Positions 16,911 to 23,726 of a stretch of DNA of 64,000 nt are shown piece after piece. The stretch comes from Flavobacterium sp. WV_118_3. Lineage in GTDB: Bacteria > Bacteroidota > Bacteroidia > Flavobacteriales > Flavobacteriaceae. Location of the stretch: the NCBI RefSeq assembly GCF_039778605.1, contig NZ_CP156060.1:2232001-2296000 (forward strand), read 5' to 3'. Made by a program: the position numbers and the translations under genes. Under the pieces are notes generated by a model. The model had not been told where the DNA came from. It did not search any database and saw nothing but the letters and a program-made list of their open reading frames with translations. Every line of letters begins with the position of its first letter. Position 1 is the stretch's first letter.

Positions 16911-17540
16911 ATGAGTCTCAACAATAAAACTCGTCAAAACTGTCCACACTGCGATTCCGAGCAGGAGCTAAACTACTACCAATCGGTAAATGTCACCTTA
17001 AATCCCGAGTTAAAAAATAAAATACTGATAGGCAGATTAAACGAAAGTACGTGTACGAATTGCCATAAAGGAATTAATATTGTCTCCGGTTTTTTGTATC
17101 ACGATATGTCCCAAAAAATCATGTTGGAGTTAGCATTAGCCGATGACTATAGCATTGATCATAAGGAAGAGGAAGTCAAAAATCAAATGCGGGATAAGCT
17201 TATAGAACAGGGCTATATCTATCGTAAACTAAAACACTATTACCGACTAATTGAAAAGATTACAATTTTTGATCAAAATTTAAACGATCTTGTGGTCGAA
17301 GAAGTAGCCGTTCGTATGAAGGCGATTTTAGATGAATCCATTAAGGAAATAGCTCATACCGAAAGTAATTCCGATTTTAAGGTGCTTTTTAAAAAAATAG
17401 AAAGCAGTGTATTGAAAAAAGAAATTGTTTTTAACTGCTTTACACATCCGCGTCAGATGATGGAAATGAAATATGACTTCGAGAATCTTACTTCGGATGA
17501 AAAAAATAATTTATACAATCAGGATATACTTCGGAAATAA
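16911..17540 (+). CDS. CpXC domain zinc-ribbon protein
   Basis: A 209-residue cytosolic protein. The N-terminal part has two cysteine pairs, CPHC (11-14) and CTNC (48-51), with NVTLNPELKNKILIGRLN between them, which is the pattern of the CpXC zinc-ribbon domain. The rest is charged and helical without a domain I recognise. The molecular role of CpXC proteins is unknown. The gene has its own promoter box and is followed 20 bases later by another gene of unknown function, so the two probably form an operon at the start of the accessory island. Confidence 0.75.
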   Translation: MSLNNKTRQNCPHCDSEQELNYYQSVNVTLNPELKNKILIGRLNESTCTNCHKGINIVSGFLYHDMSQKIMLELALADDYSIDHKEEEVKNQMRDKLIEQGYIYRKLKHYYRLIEKITIFDQNLNDLVVEEVAVRMKAILDESIKEIAHTESNSDFKVLFKKIESSVLKKEIVFNCFTHPRQMMEMKYDFENLTSDEKNNLYNQDILRK

Positions 17541-17560
17541 AAACACCTTACATCATCGCA

Positions 17561-18151
17561 ATGATACCCTACATTCACCATTATACCGATGCAAACGGAA
17601 TCAAAATAACGATCGAAAAAGAGACATCCGATTACCTACCGGACTATCTTTTTGAGACGTATTCCGAAAACGACATTATTATCCACAAAAAAACCTACAT
17701 CAATGGCGAATTGTCCAATATTTCCTTTTATGCCTATTCGGAAGCGGATATTGATCGTCTGGTACATGCGGAAAACGGCATGGTGTCTATTACTTTTATG
17801 TATCATCAAAACACCTATAAAGTCACCGAAAATTTAACCTATATTGATCATCTCCTAACCGACAAAAGGATCACGGTTGAAGATGCGAATACCAATATTA
17901 TTTGTTATAAAAAATACGAACCGAAAGAAGGCGTATTAACTTGTGTCCTTACCGATAAAAGCTACTACAAAGATAACGTCAACATTTATGATTTCGAGTA
18001 TTATCCCGATGGTAGCTGTTTTATGATCACAAGTGTACAAACCTATCAGGAGGATATTTTTGCCTGGGATATCGGAACCGACGCGACCAATTTTACCTGG
18101 AATGGTTTTGAATATTATCAAAATGCCGAACCGTTGATTCCCGAAAAATAA
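17561..18151 (+). CDS. Protein of unknown function, partner of the CpXC protein
   Basis: A 196-residue protein with no signal peptide or membrane segment. It is rich in Tyr, Asp, Thr and Ile, with motifs such as MIPYIHHYTDANGIKITIEK, KKTYINGELSNISFYAYSE and IYDFEYYPDGSCFMIT, suggesting an all-beta, repeat-like fold built from strand-turn-strand units. I do not recognise the family. It sits 20 bases downstream of the CpXC gene and ends before a partial and a full palindromic repeat. A role as substrate, inhibitor or effector partner of the CpXC protein is possible but unproven. Confidence 0.65.
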   Translation: MIPYIHHYTDANGIKITIEKETSDYLPDYLFETYSENDIIIHKKTYINGELSNISFYAYSEADIDRLVHAENGMVSITFMYHQNTYKVTENLTYIDHLLTDKRITVEDANTNIICYKKYEPKEGVLTCVLTDKSYYKDNVNIYDFEYYPDGSCFMITSVQTYQEDIFAWDIGTDATNFTWNGFEYYQNAEPLIPEK

Positions 18152-18176
18152 AACAGGATCGCTACACCTGATTGCT

Positions 18177-18209
18177 ACACCTGACCCGTTTTGGAAACCT
18201 GTCAGGTGT
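18177..18209. repeat. Dispersed palindromic repeat, copy D (hybrid CCCG/CAGG)
   Basis: Outer arms ACACCTGA / TCAGGTGT; left inner arm CCCGTTTT, right inner arm AAACCTG. The 11-base left edge GCTACACCTGA also occurs just upstream at 18161-18171, forming a short direct repeat. It lies 25 bases after the stop of the unknown gene at 17561. Confidence 0.85.
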
Positions 18210-18307
18210 AATAAGACAACTCCCCCCTTCTCTAGGTCATTGCGGCCGATAATTGTAATACGTCATTATTTAGGTGTATCTTTAATTCACACTCTAAATT
18301 ATACGCC

Positions 18308-18739
18308 ATGACTACAACAACGAAAGACAAAAACAAGAAAATTCATCAGGGACGTAATATCAAACGGTTCCGCGAAATGCTCGGCATGAAACAGGATGCT
18401 TTAGCATTTGAAATGGGCGAGGATTGGAATCAGCAAAAAATATCGCTTTTGGAACAAAAAGAAACCATAGAGAAAGAAATACTACAAAAGCTTTCCGAAA
18501 TTTTAAAGATCCCTATTAACGCTATCGAAAATTTTGATGAAGAGTCGGCTATCAATATTATTACCAATACTGTAAACAATAGCGATACCGCTTCAGGCAC
18601 TTTGAATTATACTACCATCAACATCAATCCTGTTGAAAAATGGCTGGAAGCGCTCGATGAAAATAAAAAGTTATACGAACGCTTATTGGAAACTGAAAAG
18701 GAAAAAGTGGCTTTAATGGAAAAGTTACTCAACAAATAA
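18308..18739 (+). CDS. XRE-family helix-turn-helix regulator, copy 1
   Basis: A 143-residue DNA-binding protein. Residues 16-72 form an XRE/Cro-type helix-turn-helix (GRNIKRFREMLGMKQDALA, then QQKISLLEQKETIEKEILQ and LSEILKIP). A linker rich in Asn, Thr and Ser follows (about 85-107), then a C-terminal coiled coil (about 108-143, NPVEKWLEALDENKKLYERL) likely for dimerisation. It is the first of two almost identical tandem copies. Position beside a Zorya-like operon suggests regulation of the island, but no target is proven. It may control itself. Confidence 0.88.
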   Translation: MTTTTKDKNKKIHQGRNIKRFREMLGMKQDALAFEMGEDWNQQKISLLEQKETIEKEILQKLSEILKIPINAIENFDEESAINIITNTVNNSDTASGTLNYTTININPVEKWLEALDENKKLYERLLETEKEKVALMEKLLNK

Positions 18740-18743
18740 TCCC

Positions 18744-18778
18744 TATACCTGACCCGTTTTTGAAACCTGTCAGGTATA
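18744..18778. repeat. Dispersed palindromic repeat, copy E (hybrid CCCG/CAGG)
   Basis: Outer arms TATACCTGA / TCAGGTATA instead of ACACCTGA / TCAGGTGT: both sides carry the same compensating change. The left inner arm is CCCGTTTT, the right AAACCTG. It lies 4 bases after the stop of XRE copy 1. Confidence 0.85.
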
Positions 18779-18879
18779 GAAAGTAAGACAATCAAACCCT
18801 ACTATAAGTCATTTCTGCTAACAATCCTAATAAGCCATTATTTGGTTGTATCTTTAATTCACGCTCTAAATTATACGCC

Positions 18880-19341
18880 ATGACTACAACAACGAAAGAC
18901 AAAAACAAGAAAATTCATCAGGGACGTAATATCAAACGGTTCCGCGAGATGCTCGGTATGAAACAGGATGCTTTGGCATTTGAAATGGGCGAGGATTGGA
19001 ATCAGCAAAAAATATCGCTTTTGGAACAAAAAGAAACTATAGAGAAAGAAATACTACAAAGGCTTTCCGAAATTTTAAAGATCCCAATTAACGCTATCGA
19101 AAGTTTTGATGAAGAGTCGGCTATTAATATTATTTCTAATACTGTAAATAATAGCGATACCGCTACCGGCAATTCGCTTTACAACAATTATCCAACTTTT
19201 AATATCAATCCGGTTGAAAAATGGCTGGAGGCGCTCGATGAAAATAAAAAGTTATACGAACGCTTATTGGAAACCGAAAAGCAATTAGTGACTTCCGAAA
19301 AAGAAAAAGTGGCTTTATTGGAAAAACTACTTGAGAAATAG
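18880..19341 (+). CDS. XRE-family helix-turn-helix regulator, copy 2
   Basis: A 153-residue paralogue of the preceding gene. Residues 1-72, which include the whole helix-turn-helix, differ at only one position (LQR for LQK), so both copies should recognise the same DNA. It is ten residues longer: the linker reads NSLYNNYPTFNINP where copy 1 has TLNYTTININP, and the coiled coil has a seven-residue heptad-like insertion (QLVTSEK). The changed oligomerisation region may prevent or alter mixing of the two proteins. The gene is convergent with the HNH gene of the Zorya-like operon. Confidence 0.88.
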   Translation: MTTTTKDKNKKIHQGRNIKRFREMLGMKQDALAFEMGEDWNQQKISLLEQKETIEKEILQRLSEILKIPINAIESFDEESAINIISNTVNNSDTATGNSLYNNYPTFNINPVEKWLEALDENKKLYERLLETEKQLVTSEKEKVALLEKLLEK

Positions 19342-19353
19342 TTTGGAAAACGT

Positions 19354-19387
19354 CACCTGAAAAGCTTTTAAAAACGGGTCAGGTATA
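19354..19387. repeat. Dispersed palindromic repeat, copy F (decayed)
   Basis: Right arm AAAACGGGTCAGGTA is intact and of CCCG type; the left arm keeps only CACCTGA and has lost the CCCG segment (AAAGCTTTTA instead). It lies between XRE copy 2 and the convergent HNH gene. Confidence 0.75.
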
Positions 19388-19402
19388 ATGAGTGAATAGC
19401 TA

Positions 19403-20224
19403 CTAGTTGCCTAAATAATCCTTGATATACGGATTATTTAAAGACAGTAATTCTTCTTTGTATTTAGCTACAAAGCTTCTAATTTCAATTATTGATCTTC
19501 TACTTTGAAAGTTATGTTGATGGGTTGCGTCAACATTCGCATGGCAAAGTGTACAAAGACATTCTAAATTTTCTCTTGCATTTAATTGCTTATTACCATT
19601 TTTATGATGAACCTGTATATAACGTTGGTCCATTATTTTTTCAATTTTTAGATTGCAATTATTGCATGTAAAATTATTTTCAATTCGAAACTTTTTACTG
19701 ATCTGTCGCCAGCTTTTCACATAGCCAAAAATATCCAGCTCGACATTAAAATCACTTTTCTCCTGTATGTCCAATAAATCAAAAAAGCCCTGGGAATTAT
19801 TATAATTTTCGACACTGGCTTTCGCTCTGCATTTACTACACAACCGCAACTCCACCTGATCATGTCGCTCTTTTGTAACTCTATCTTCTAAATCAACCGT
19901 ATTCGAATTGTGCCAAAAATAATGCCCATCAAACCTTCCTTTGAATCTTTGATCATCAATTACATGACAGTTTGTAATATGAAAACTCGGATACCCATAA
20001 CGCGCTACATCGGGCGCTTTTATATACATATATCCTTTATGTTCTATCCCATTAATAGTAAGATAAACACCATCGTCTTTAAACTTTACGTTTCCCCTTT
20101 TTTCCTCCTCAGTTAAATCTTTCCGAACAACTTGAAATCGGCTTTCTGTTAGTTTAGGATAACCCGATTGATCCAACTTATCGGACAAACCTGTAAAATC
20201 GTATAGCTTTTGTTTTGTATCCAT
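19403..20224 (-). CDS. HNH endonuclease, ZorE-like third gene of a Zorya-like operon
   Basis: A 273-residue predicted nuclease. The C-terminal HNH domain has a zinc-binding pair CNNC (187-190), the catalytic HHKNGN (206-211), ENLECLC (218-224) and a closing CTLCH (224-228). A further pair CSKC (129-132) in the middle suggests a second zinc site. The N-terminal 120 residues (with YIKAPDVARYGYPSFHIT) are unfamiliar and may sense the target or the ZorAB motor. The gene starts 5 bases after zorB and is last in the operon. Type II Zorya systems combine ZorA and ZorB with an HNH protein (ZorE); this gene fits that place, but sequence identity to known ZorE was not tested. Confidence 0.8.
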   Translation of the reverse strand: MDTKQKLYDFTGLSDKLDQSGYPKLTESRFQVVRKDLTEEEKRGNVKFKDDGVYLTINGIEHKGYMYIKAPDVARYGYPSFHITNCHVIDDQRFKGRFDGHYFWHNSNTVDLEDRVTKERHDQVELRLCSKCRAKASVENYNNSQGFFDLLDIQEKSDFNVELDIFGYVKSWRQISKKFRIENNFTCNNCNLKIEKIMDQRYIQVHHKNGNKQLNARENLECLCTLCHANVDATHQHNFQSRRSIIEIRSFVAKYKEELLSLNNPYIKDYLGN

Positions 20225-20229
20225 AACCT

Positions 20230-20946
20230 TTACTCTTTCATTTGCTTCAAGACCTTATCAACTAAAACTTCACTCGATGTAATTATTCGGAATTCTACCC
20301 GTCTTGAATTTTCTTTATGTACCGGTTTATTCGAAATATAAGTAAGGTGTTTTTCCCCATCCAAGGTTCTCCCATACGAAAGTCCGTTTGCCGTAATCCA
20401 GAATTGAAGCATCTGTTCTCTTTCCGGACTAAGTTTTTGATAAAAACCCAGACTTCGTAAAAACGACAACACTTTTCGCGATCTGTCCTGAGACAATTTT
20501 ATATTATCAATATACGGATCATTGGTTTCGTGTATGGCGACGTTATCAGTATGTCCCTCTATCCTAACTTCGGATATTTTTCCTTTGTATTTGTCCTGTA
20601 ATAAGATTGACAGATACTTTGGAAAAAATTCTGATAATATTGATTTGAATTTTTCCGTTATATCGGATTTTCCCGATTGAAATAAAACTTCCGGATTGGT
20701 AAACTTAATCGATAAATCTTTATCCAATTCCAGATTCCACTCTTTAAAATCATCCTTAAACTCATTCTTCAGTTCATTATACAAACTCTCTTTTGTCGCC
20801 CTATAATCCTGAAATATTTTATCCTGTTCATTTTTCTGATATTGTAATAACCCCATGTAGGCAATCGAAATAAACAAAAAAACCACCATTAAAACAGTCA
20901 TCAAATCGGCATACGGAATCCAAAAGTTTTCTTTTTTATTGCCCAT
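20230..20946 (-). CDS. zorB: ZorB-like MotB/OmpA-family motor protein
   Basis: A 238-residue inner-membrane protein. A short N-terminus leads into one transmembrane helix that carries the ion-binding aspartate, Asp14 in PYADLMTVLMVVFLF, as in MotB, TolR and ZorB. After a charged linker comes an OmpA-type peptidoglycan-binding domain with EGHTDN (130-135), LSQDRSRKV (151-159) and NSRRVEFRI (213-221). It starts 3 bases after zorA. In Zorya, a ZorA-ZorB proton-driven motor is thought to sense phage attack at the envelope and trigger cytosolic effectors. Without the HNH neighbour it could be read as a plain OmpA protein. Confidence 0.82.
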   Translation of the reverse strand: MGNKKENFWIPYADLMTVLMVVFLFISIAYMGLLQYQKNEQDKIFQDYRATKESLYNELKNEFKDDFKEWNLELDKDLSIKFTNPEVLFQSGKSDITEKFKSILSEFFPKYLSILLQDKYKGKISEVRIEGHTDNVAIHETNDPYIDNIKLSQDRSRKVLSFLRSLGFYQKLSPEREQMLQFWITANGLSYGRTLDGEKHLTYISNKPVHKENSRRVEFRIITSSEVLVDKVLKQMKE

Positions 20947-20949
20947 TTT

Positions 20950-22353
20950 CTAAGTATTAGCTGGAATAAATCGTTGTATGCATAAATCGAGATTCGTCAA
21001 CGTTTCACTTAACCGGTCGTAAAACTCATTATTAATATTGGTTAAATCTTCACCTAAGGAAGTACTTGTAGTTTTAATAATACCGACAGCATTGGCCATT
21101 TCCTCTCTGTATTTTTTCCAAACATCACTATTCATATCTCTGAATTCTTCCAACTTCACAATCAATATATCGGCACTATCTTTAAAATTCCGTTCTGTTC
21201 GCACCCATTCGTTCAGTTTGTTTGTGGTTTCATCAAAACTTTCTGTAGTTTCTTTTAGCGTATCTATTGTAGCGACCAGATTACTCGTAATCGCAGAGAA
21301 TTTATTATCCGAAATCATTACTTTATCCAATGTATCAATCAATTGTACCAACTTACTATTATCGGCTACTAATGACTTGGCATTGTCAGCAACTTCAGAT
21401 AGTGTTTTTGACGACGTATCGAACATTTCTGTTGTTTCCTGGAACTTTTCTGTCAGTTTTGCAATCTGTTCTTTATTTTCTTTTTGCCAATCGTTCAAAT
21501 TTTGCACACTTGCGTTTAGCTCTGAGAAGTTTTCCTGAACCAATTTATTGATCAATTCATTCATCTGAGCATTAAACTGCTCAGTCACACTCTTCATTAC
21601 TTCAACTAATGCTTCCGTATTATTTTGTGCCAGCAATTCTGAAAACTCATCAAATTTTTTAGCTATAAGTGTATTGTTTTTAGTCATTGCCGTAATAATT
21701 TGTGCCGTATTATTGTTTGCCGTTACTGATCCTTCAACAAATTCATCACTCAACTTAACGATACCATTATTAATGTTCTCGGAACTATTTAGCAGACTCT
21801 TATGATTTGTGTTTAGTGTTTTTACAACTGCTTTCAATTCTCCCTCTAAAGCTTCGATTTTCTCATTCAATACTTTCTCAAATGAATCCGATAGCTTTTC
21901 AAAATGCTTATTATTATCCTCATGTAGTTTATGAATGGAGAGATTCAACTCCGATATCGCGTTAAGCTCGTCGGTATACTTTTTTTGTTTATTCGGATTA
22001 TCTTCTATTTCTTTTTGAATAATTGCTCCCCATTTCTGGAATACAATCAGACCAACAATTCCCGCCATAGTAGCCAAAAAAGCAAGCTTCAAACCGCCTA
22101 ATAACTGAGGAATACTACCTTGGATATCATTGGTATTAAAATCCCATATCCCAATTGTAATTCCGAGCGCCGTACAAAATATCCCTAGTGTAGGAAAGAC
22201 CGATGGTATTGTTTCAAATATGTACTCATTGGTCCATTTTTTTTGTTTTTTATCCCCATTAGAAACACAGTACTTTTTGTACCTCTTATAATACAAAACA
22301 GCAAAAAAAGTCCACAAAACAAAAACTATTGCCGCAAAAGAAATCTCAATCAT
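20950..22353 (-). CDS. zorA: ZorA-like MotA/TolQ/ExbB motor subunit with long cytosolic tail
   Basis: A 467-residue membrane protein. Three hydrophobic helices lie in the first quarter (about 5-22, 48-70 and 85-106), with FPTLGIFCTALGITIGIW and GGLKLAFLATMAGIVGLIVF matching the MotA/TolQ/ExbB channel fold. Residues 125-467 are a long, charged, Asn- and Lys-rich coiled coil. Such a tail is the feature that separates ZorA from ordinary ExbB or TolQ proteins of about 230 residues, and it is thought to pass the signal into the cytosol. It is the first gene of the operon. A -7-like box lies 19 bases upstream, and a perfect inverted repeat overlaps the expected -33 region. Confidence 0.82.
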   Translation of the reverse strand: MIEISFAAIVFVLWTFFAVLYYKRYKKYCVSNGDKKQKKWTNEYIFETIPSVFPTLGIFCTALGITIGIWDFNTNDIQGSIPQLLGGLKLAFLATMAGIVGLIVFQKWGAIIQKEIEDNPNKQKKYTDELNAISELNLSIHKLHEDNNKHFEKLSDSFEKVLNEKIEALEGELKAVVKTLNTNHKSLLNSSENINNGIVKLSDEFVEGSVTANNNTAQIITAMTKNNTLIAKKFDEFSELLAQNNTEALVEVMKSVTEQFNAQMNELINKLVQENFSELNASVQNLNDWQKENKEQIAKLTEKFQETTEMFDTSSKTLSEVADNAKSLVADNSKLVQLIDTLDKVMISDNKFSAITSNLVATIDTLKETTESFDETTNKLNEWVRTERNFKDSADILIVKLEEFRDMNSDVWKKYREEMANAVGIIKTTSTSLGEDLTNINNEFYDRLSETLTNLDLCIQRFIPANT

Positions 22354-22371
22354 AACCTTTTTTATATAAAA

Positions 22372-22379
22372 TCAAATAT
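22372..22379 (-). promoter_or_regulatory. -7-like box GATATTTG for zorA
   Basis: Seven of eight positions match TAnnTTTG on the minus strand, 19 bases before the zorA ATG at 22353. Confidence 0.4.
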
Positions 22380-22400
22380 CATATTTTTACCGTTTATAAC

Positions 22401-22418
22401 ATTACGGAAAACCGTAAT
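22401..22418. promoter_or_regulatory. Perfect inverted repeat at the zorA -33 position
   Basis: ATTACGG and CCGTAAT separated by AAAA, 18 bases in all. It lies about 21 bases beyond the -7-like box, where RNA polymerase should contact the -33 element, so a bound protein would block transcription. It is a likely operator. Confidence 0.5.
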
Positions 22419-22640
22419 CTTAACGAAAAAATAAAATTAAAACCATAAAAATCAGAACGAAGACAGCATTACACGACAAAAAGTTCTATTAACGAATCAT
22501 TAAAGCACTACCGGATTCAATCCTTTTCAGAAATTTCTGACCATATAAAAACACTCGCAACACTTCTACAAATCAACCATTTAACACACAATCCGCCTTG
22601 GCTTTAGAAAAATTTAACGCCAAAAACGTATAAAATTTAC

Positions 22641-22648
22641 TACCTTTG
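22641..22648 (+). promoter_or_regulatory. -7 box TACCTTTG for the exopolysaccharide cassette
   Basis: Exact TAnnTTTG match, 23 bases before the TTG start at 22671. It places the transcription start close to that codon and so supports a TTG start. Confidence 0.6.
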
Positions 22649-22670
22649 CGATTAACCCTAAATCATTCGT

Positions 22671-23726
22671 TTGGAAGTATTTAAATACTATTTAATTCAT
22701 TTTATAGTACCTCTTTTGGTCATTTTTCTTATTGTGGTCATTCTGGTCACAATAAGCGATCGTATCGTGTATGAATACAGCAAACAATACCGTTCGGCAG
22801 TACGCCAGAAAATTACAACTTTCCTTACCGAATTACTTTTTACCGATGCCGAAGATTACGAATACCGGATCAGAGAGTTTAAAAAACAGATTCCCTACGG
22901 TAGCACGTGGTGCAAAAGTATGGTTACCAGCAGTATTATCGAGTTAAAGCAAAACATTAAAGGAGAAGTTACTGCGCCTATCCTGGATATCTACAAGAGC
23001 TTCGGACTACCTAATTTTAGCGAAAAGCTGATTAACAGTCGTCGTTGGTATATTAAATGCAAAGGGATTTACCATTTCCAGGTACTCGAATACGAAGAAG
23101 GCGAAAGCCTCGTAAAAAAATATATGAATCATAAAAACAGGATTCTGCGTTCGAATGCTTTTATCGCGTTTATATCGTTAACCTCGAAAAAACTGGATTT
23201 TTTAAGTGATTATCCGTATGAGATTTCACTTATCGACGAATTAAAAGTAATGGACTTACTGTACCATAAAAAATTCCCGATTCCAAAAAACATCAAGGAT
23301 TGGATCACCGCGCAAAACCCGTCGATCGTAAAACTAGGCATTCGTTTTATGGTGTATTATAATTATACGGTCGAAAAAGACACTTTATTATCGCTGTTAC
23401 AATCGGATAATAAAATGATTCGAAAAGAGGTGATCATTGCTTTACAGGATCTCTTTCTTTTTGAAGCCGAACCGTTGTTAATCGACATGTTCGCGTCTGA
23501 GGAAATTGAAAATAAAATCGCTATTTTGCAAACACTCGCCGTTATAGGAAATCAACAATCGATTGTTTTTATCGACGATTATTTACACCGATCCGTTAAT
23601 CCGGCGACCAAACTCGAAGCGGTACGAACGCTCGACACCCTCGATCCTTCCTATCTGAAATCCAATTTCAAAGAAGATTTCGAAATTATTAAAATTAAAA
23701 AACACGTTAAAAATCCTTACTTATGA
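22671..23726 (+). CDS. Membrane-anchored HEAT-repeat protein of an exopolysaccharide cassette
   Basis: A 351-residue protein with one N-terminal transmembrane helix (about 8-28, VPLLVIFLIVVILVTI) and a cytosolic helical domain. Repeated pairs of helices, for instance LLQSDNKMIRKEVIIALQDL and EIENKIAILQTLAVIGNQ, are of HEAT type, a scaffold for protein contacts. The start is probably TTG at 22671: no in-frame ATG lies nearby, and the promoter box is only 23 bases upstream. Its stop overlaps the start of the synthase gene by four bases (ATGA). It may help to localise or control the synthase. Confidence 0.75.
   Translation: MEVFKYYLIHFIVPLLVIFLIVVILVTISDRIVYEYSKQYRSAVRQKITTFLTELLFTDAEDYEYRIREFKKQIPYGSTWCKSMVTSSIIELKQNIKGEVTAPILDIYKSFGLPNFSEKLINSRRWYIKCKGIYHFQVLEYEEGESLVKKYMNHKNRILRSNAFIAFISLTSKKLDFLSDYPYEISLIDELKVMDLLYHKKFPIPKNIKDWITAQNPSIVKLGIRFMVYYNYTVEKDTLLSLLQSDNKMIRKEVIIALQDLFLFEAEPLLIDMFASEEIENKIAILQTLAVIGNQQSIVFIDDYLHRSVNPATKLEAVRTLDTLDPSYLKSNFKEDFEIIKIKKHVKNPYL

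Larger units (their letters stand above)
18235..18778 (+). repeat. Tandem duplication, unit 1
   Basis: First copy of a unit of about 572 bases: a leader, an XRE regulator gene and a trailing palindromic repeat. Homology to unit 2 can be followed upstream to about 18235 with equal spacing. The last 44 bases before the ATG are almost identical, while the 30 bases before that have diverged strongly. Confidence 0.8.
18807..19387 (+). repeat. Tandem duplication, unit 2
   Basis: Second copy of the XRE unit, offset by 572 bases from unit 1 at the ATG. The coding part is nearly identical through the DNA-binding domain; the linker and coiled coil differ by small insertions. It ends in a decayed palindromic repeat. 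Confidence 0.8.
22354..22670. other. Divergent intergenic region between zorA and the exopolysaccharide cassette
   Basis: 317 bases without a gene, AT-rich. It holds the zorA promoter-like box (22372-22379, minus strand), an inverted repeat at 22401-22418, and the -7 box TACCTTTG (22641-22648, plus strand). Between about 22420 and 22640 I see no open frame, hairpin or repeat. Confidence 0.7.

Noticed and set aside
255..19387. The repeated palindromes as a CRISPR array.
   Set aside because: The copies are 0.6 to 14 kb apart, genes lie between them, and no cas gene is present.
16740..22670. A mobile element or prophage carrying the accessory island.
   Set aside because: No integrase, transposase, tRNA attachment site or flanking direct repeats are visible; only the palindromic repeats mark the region.
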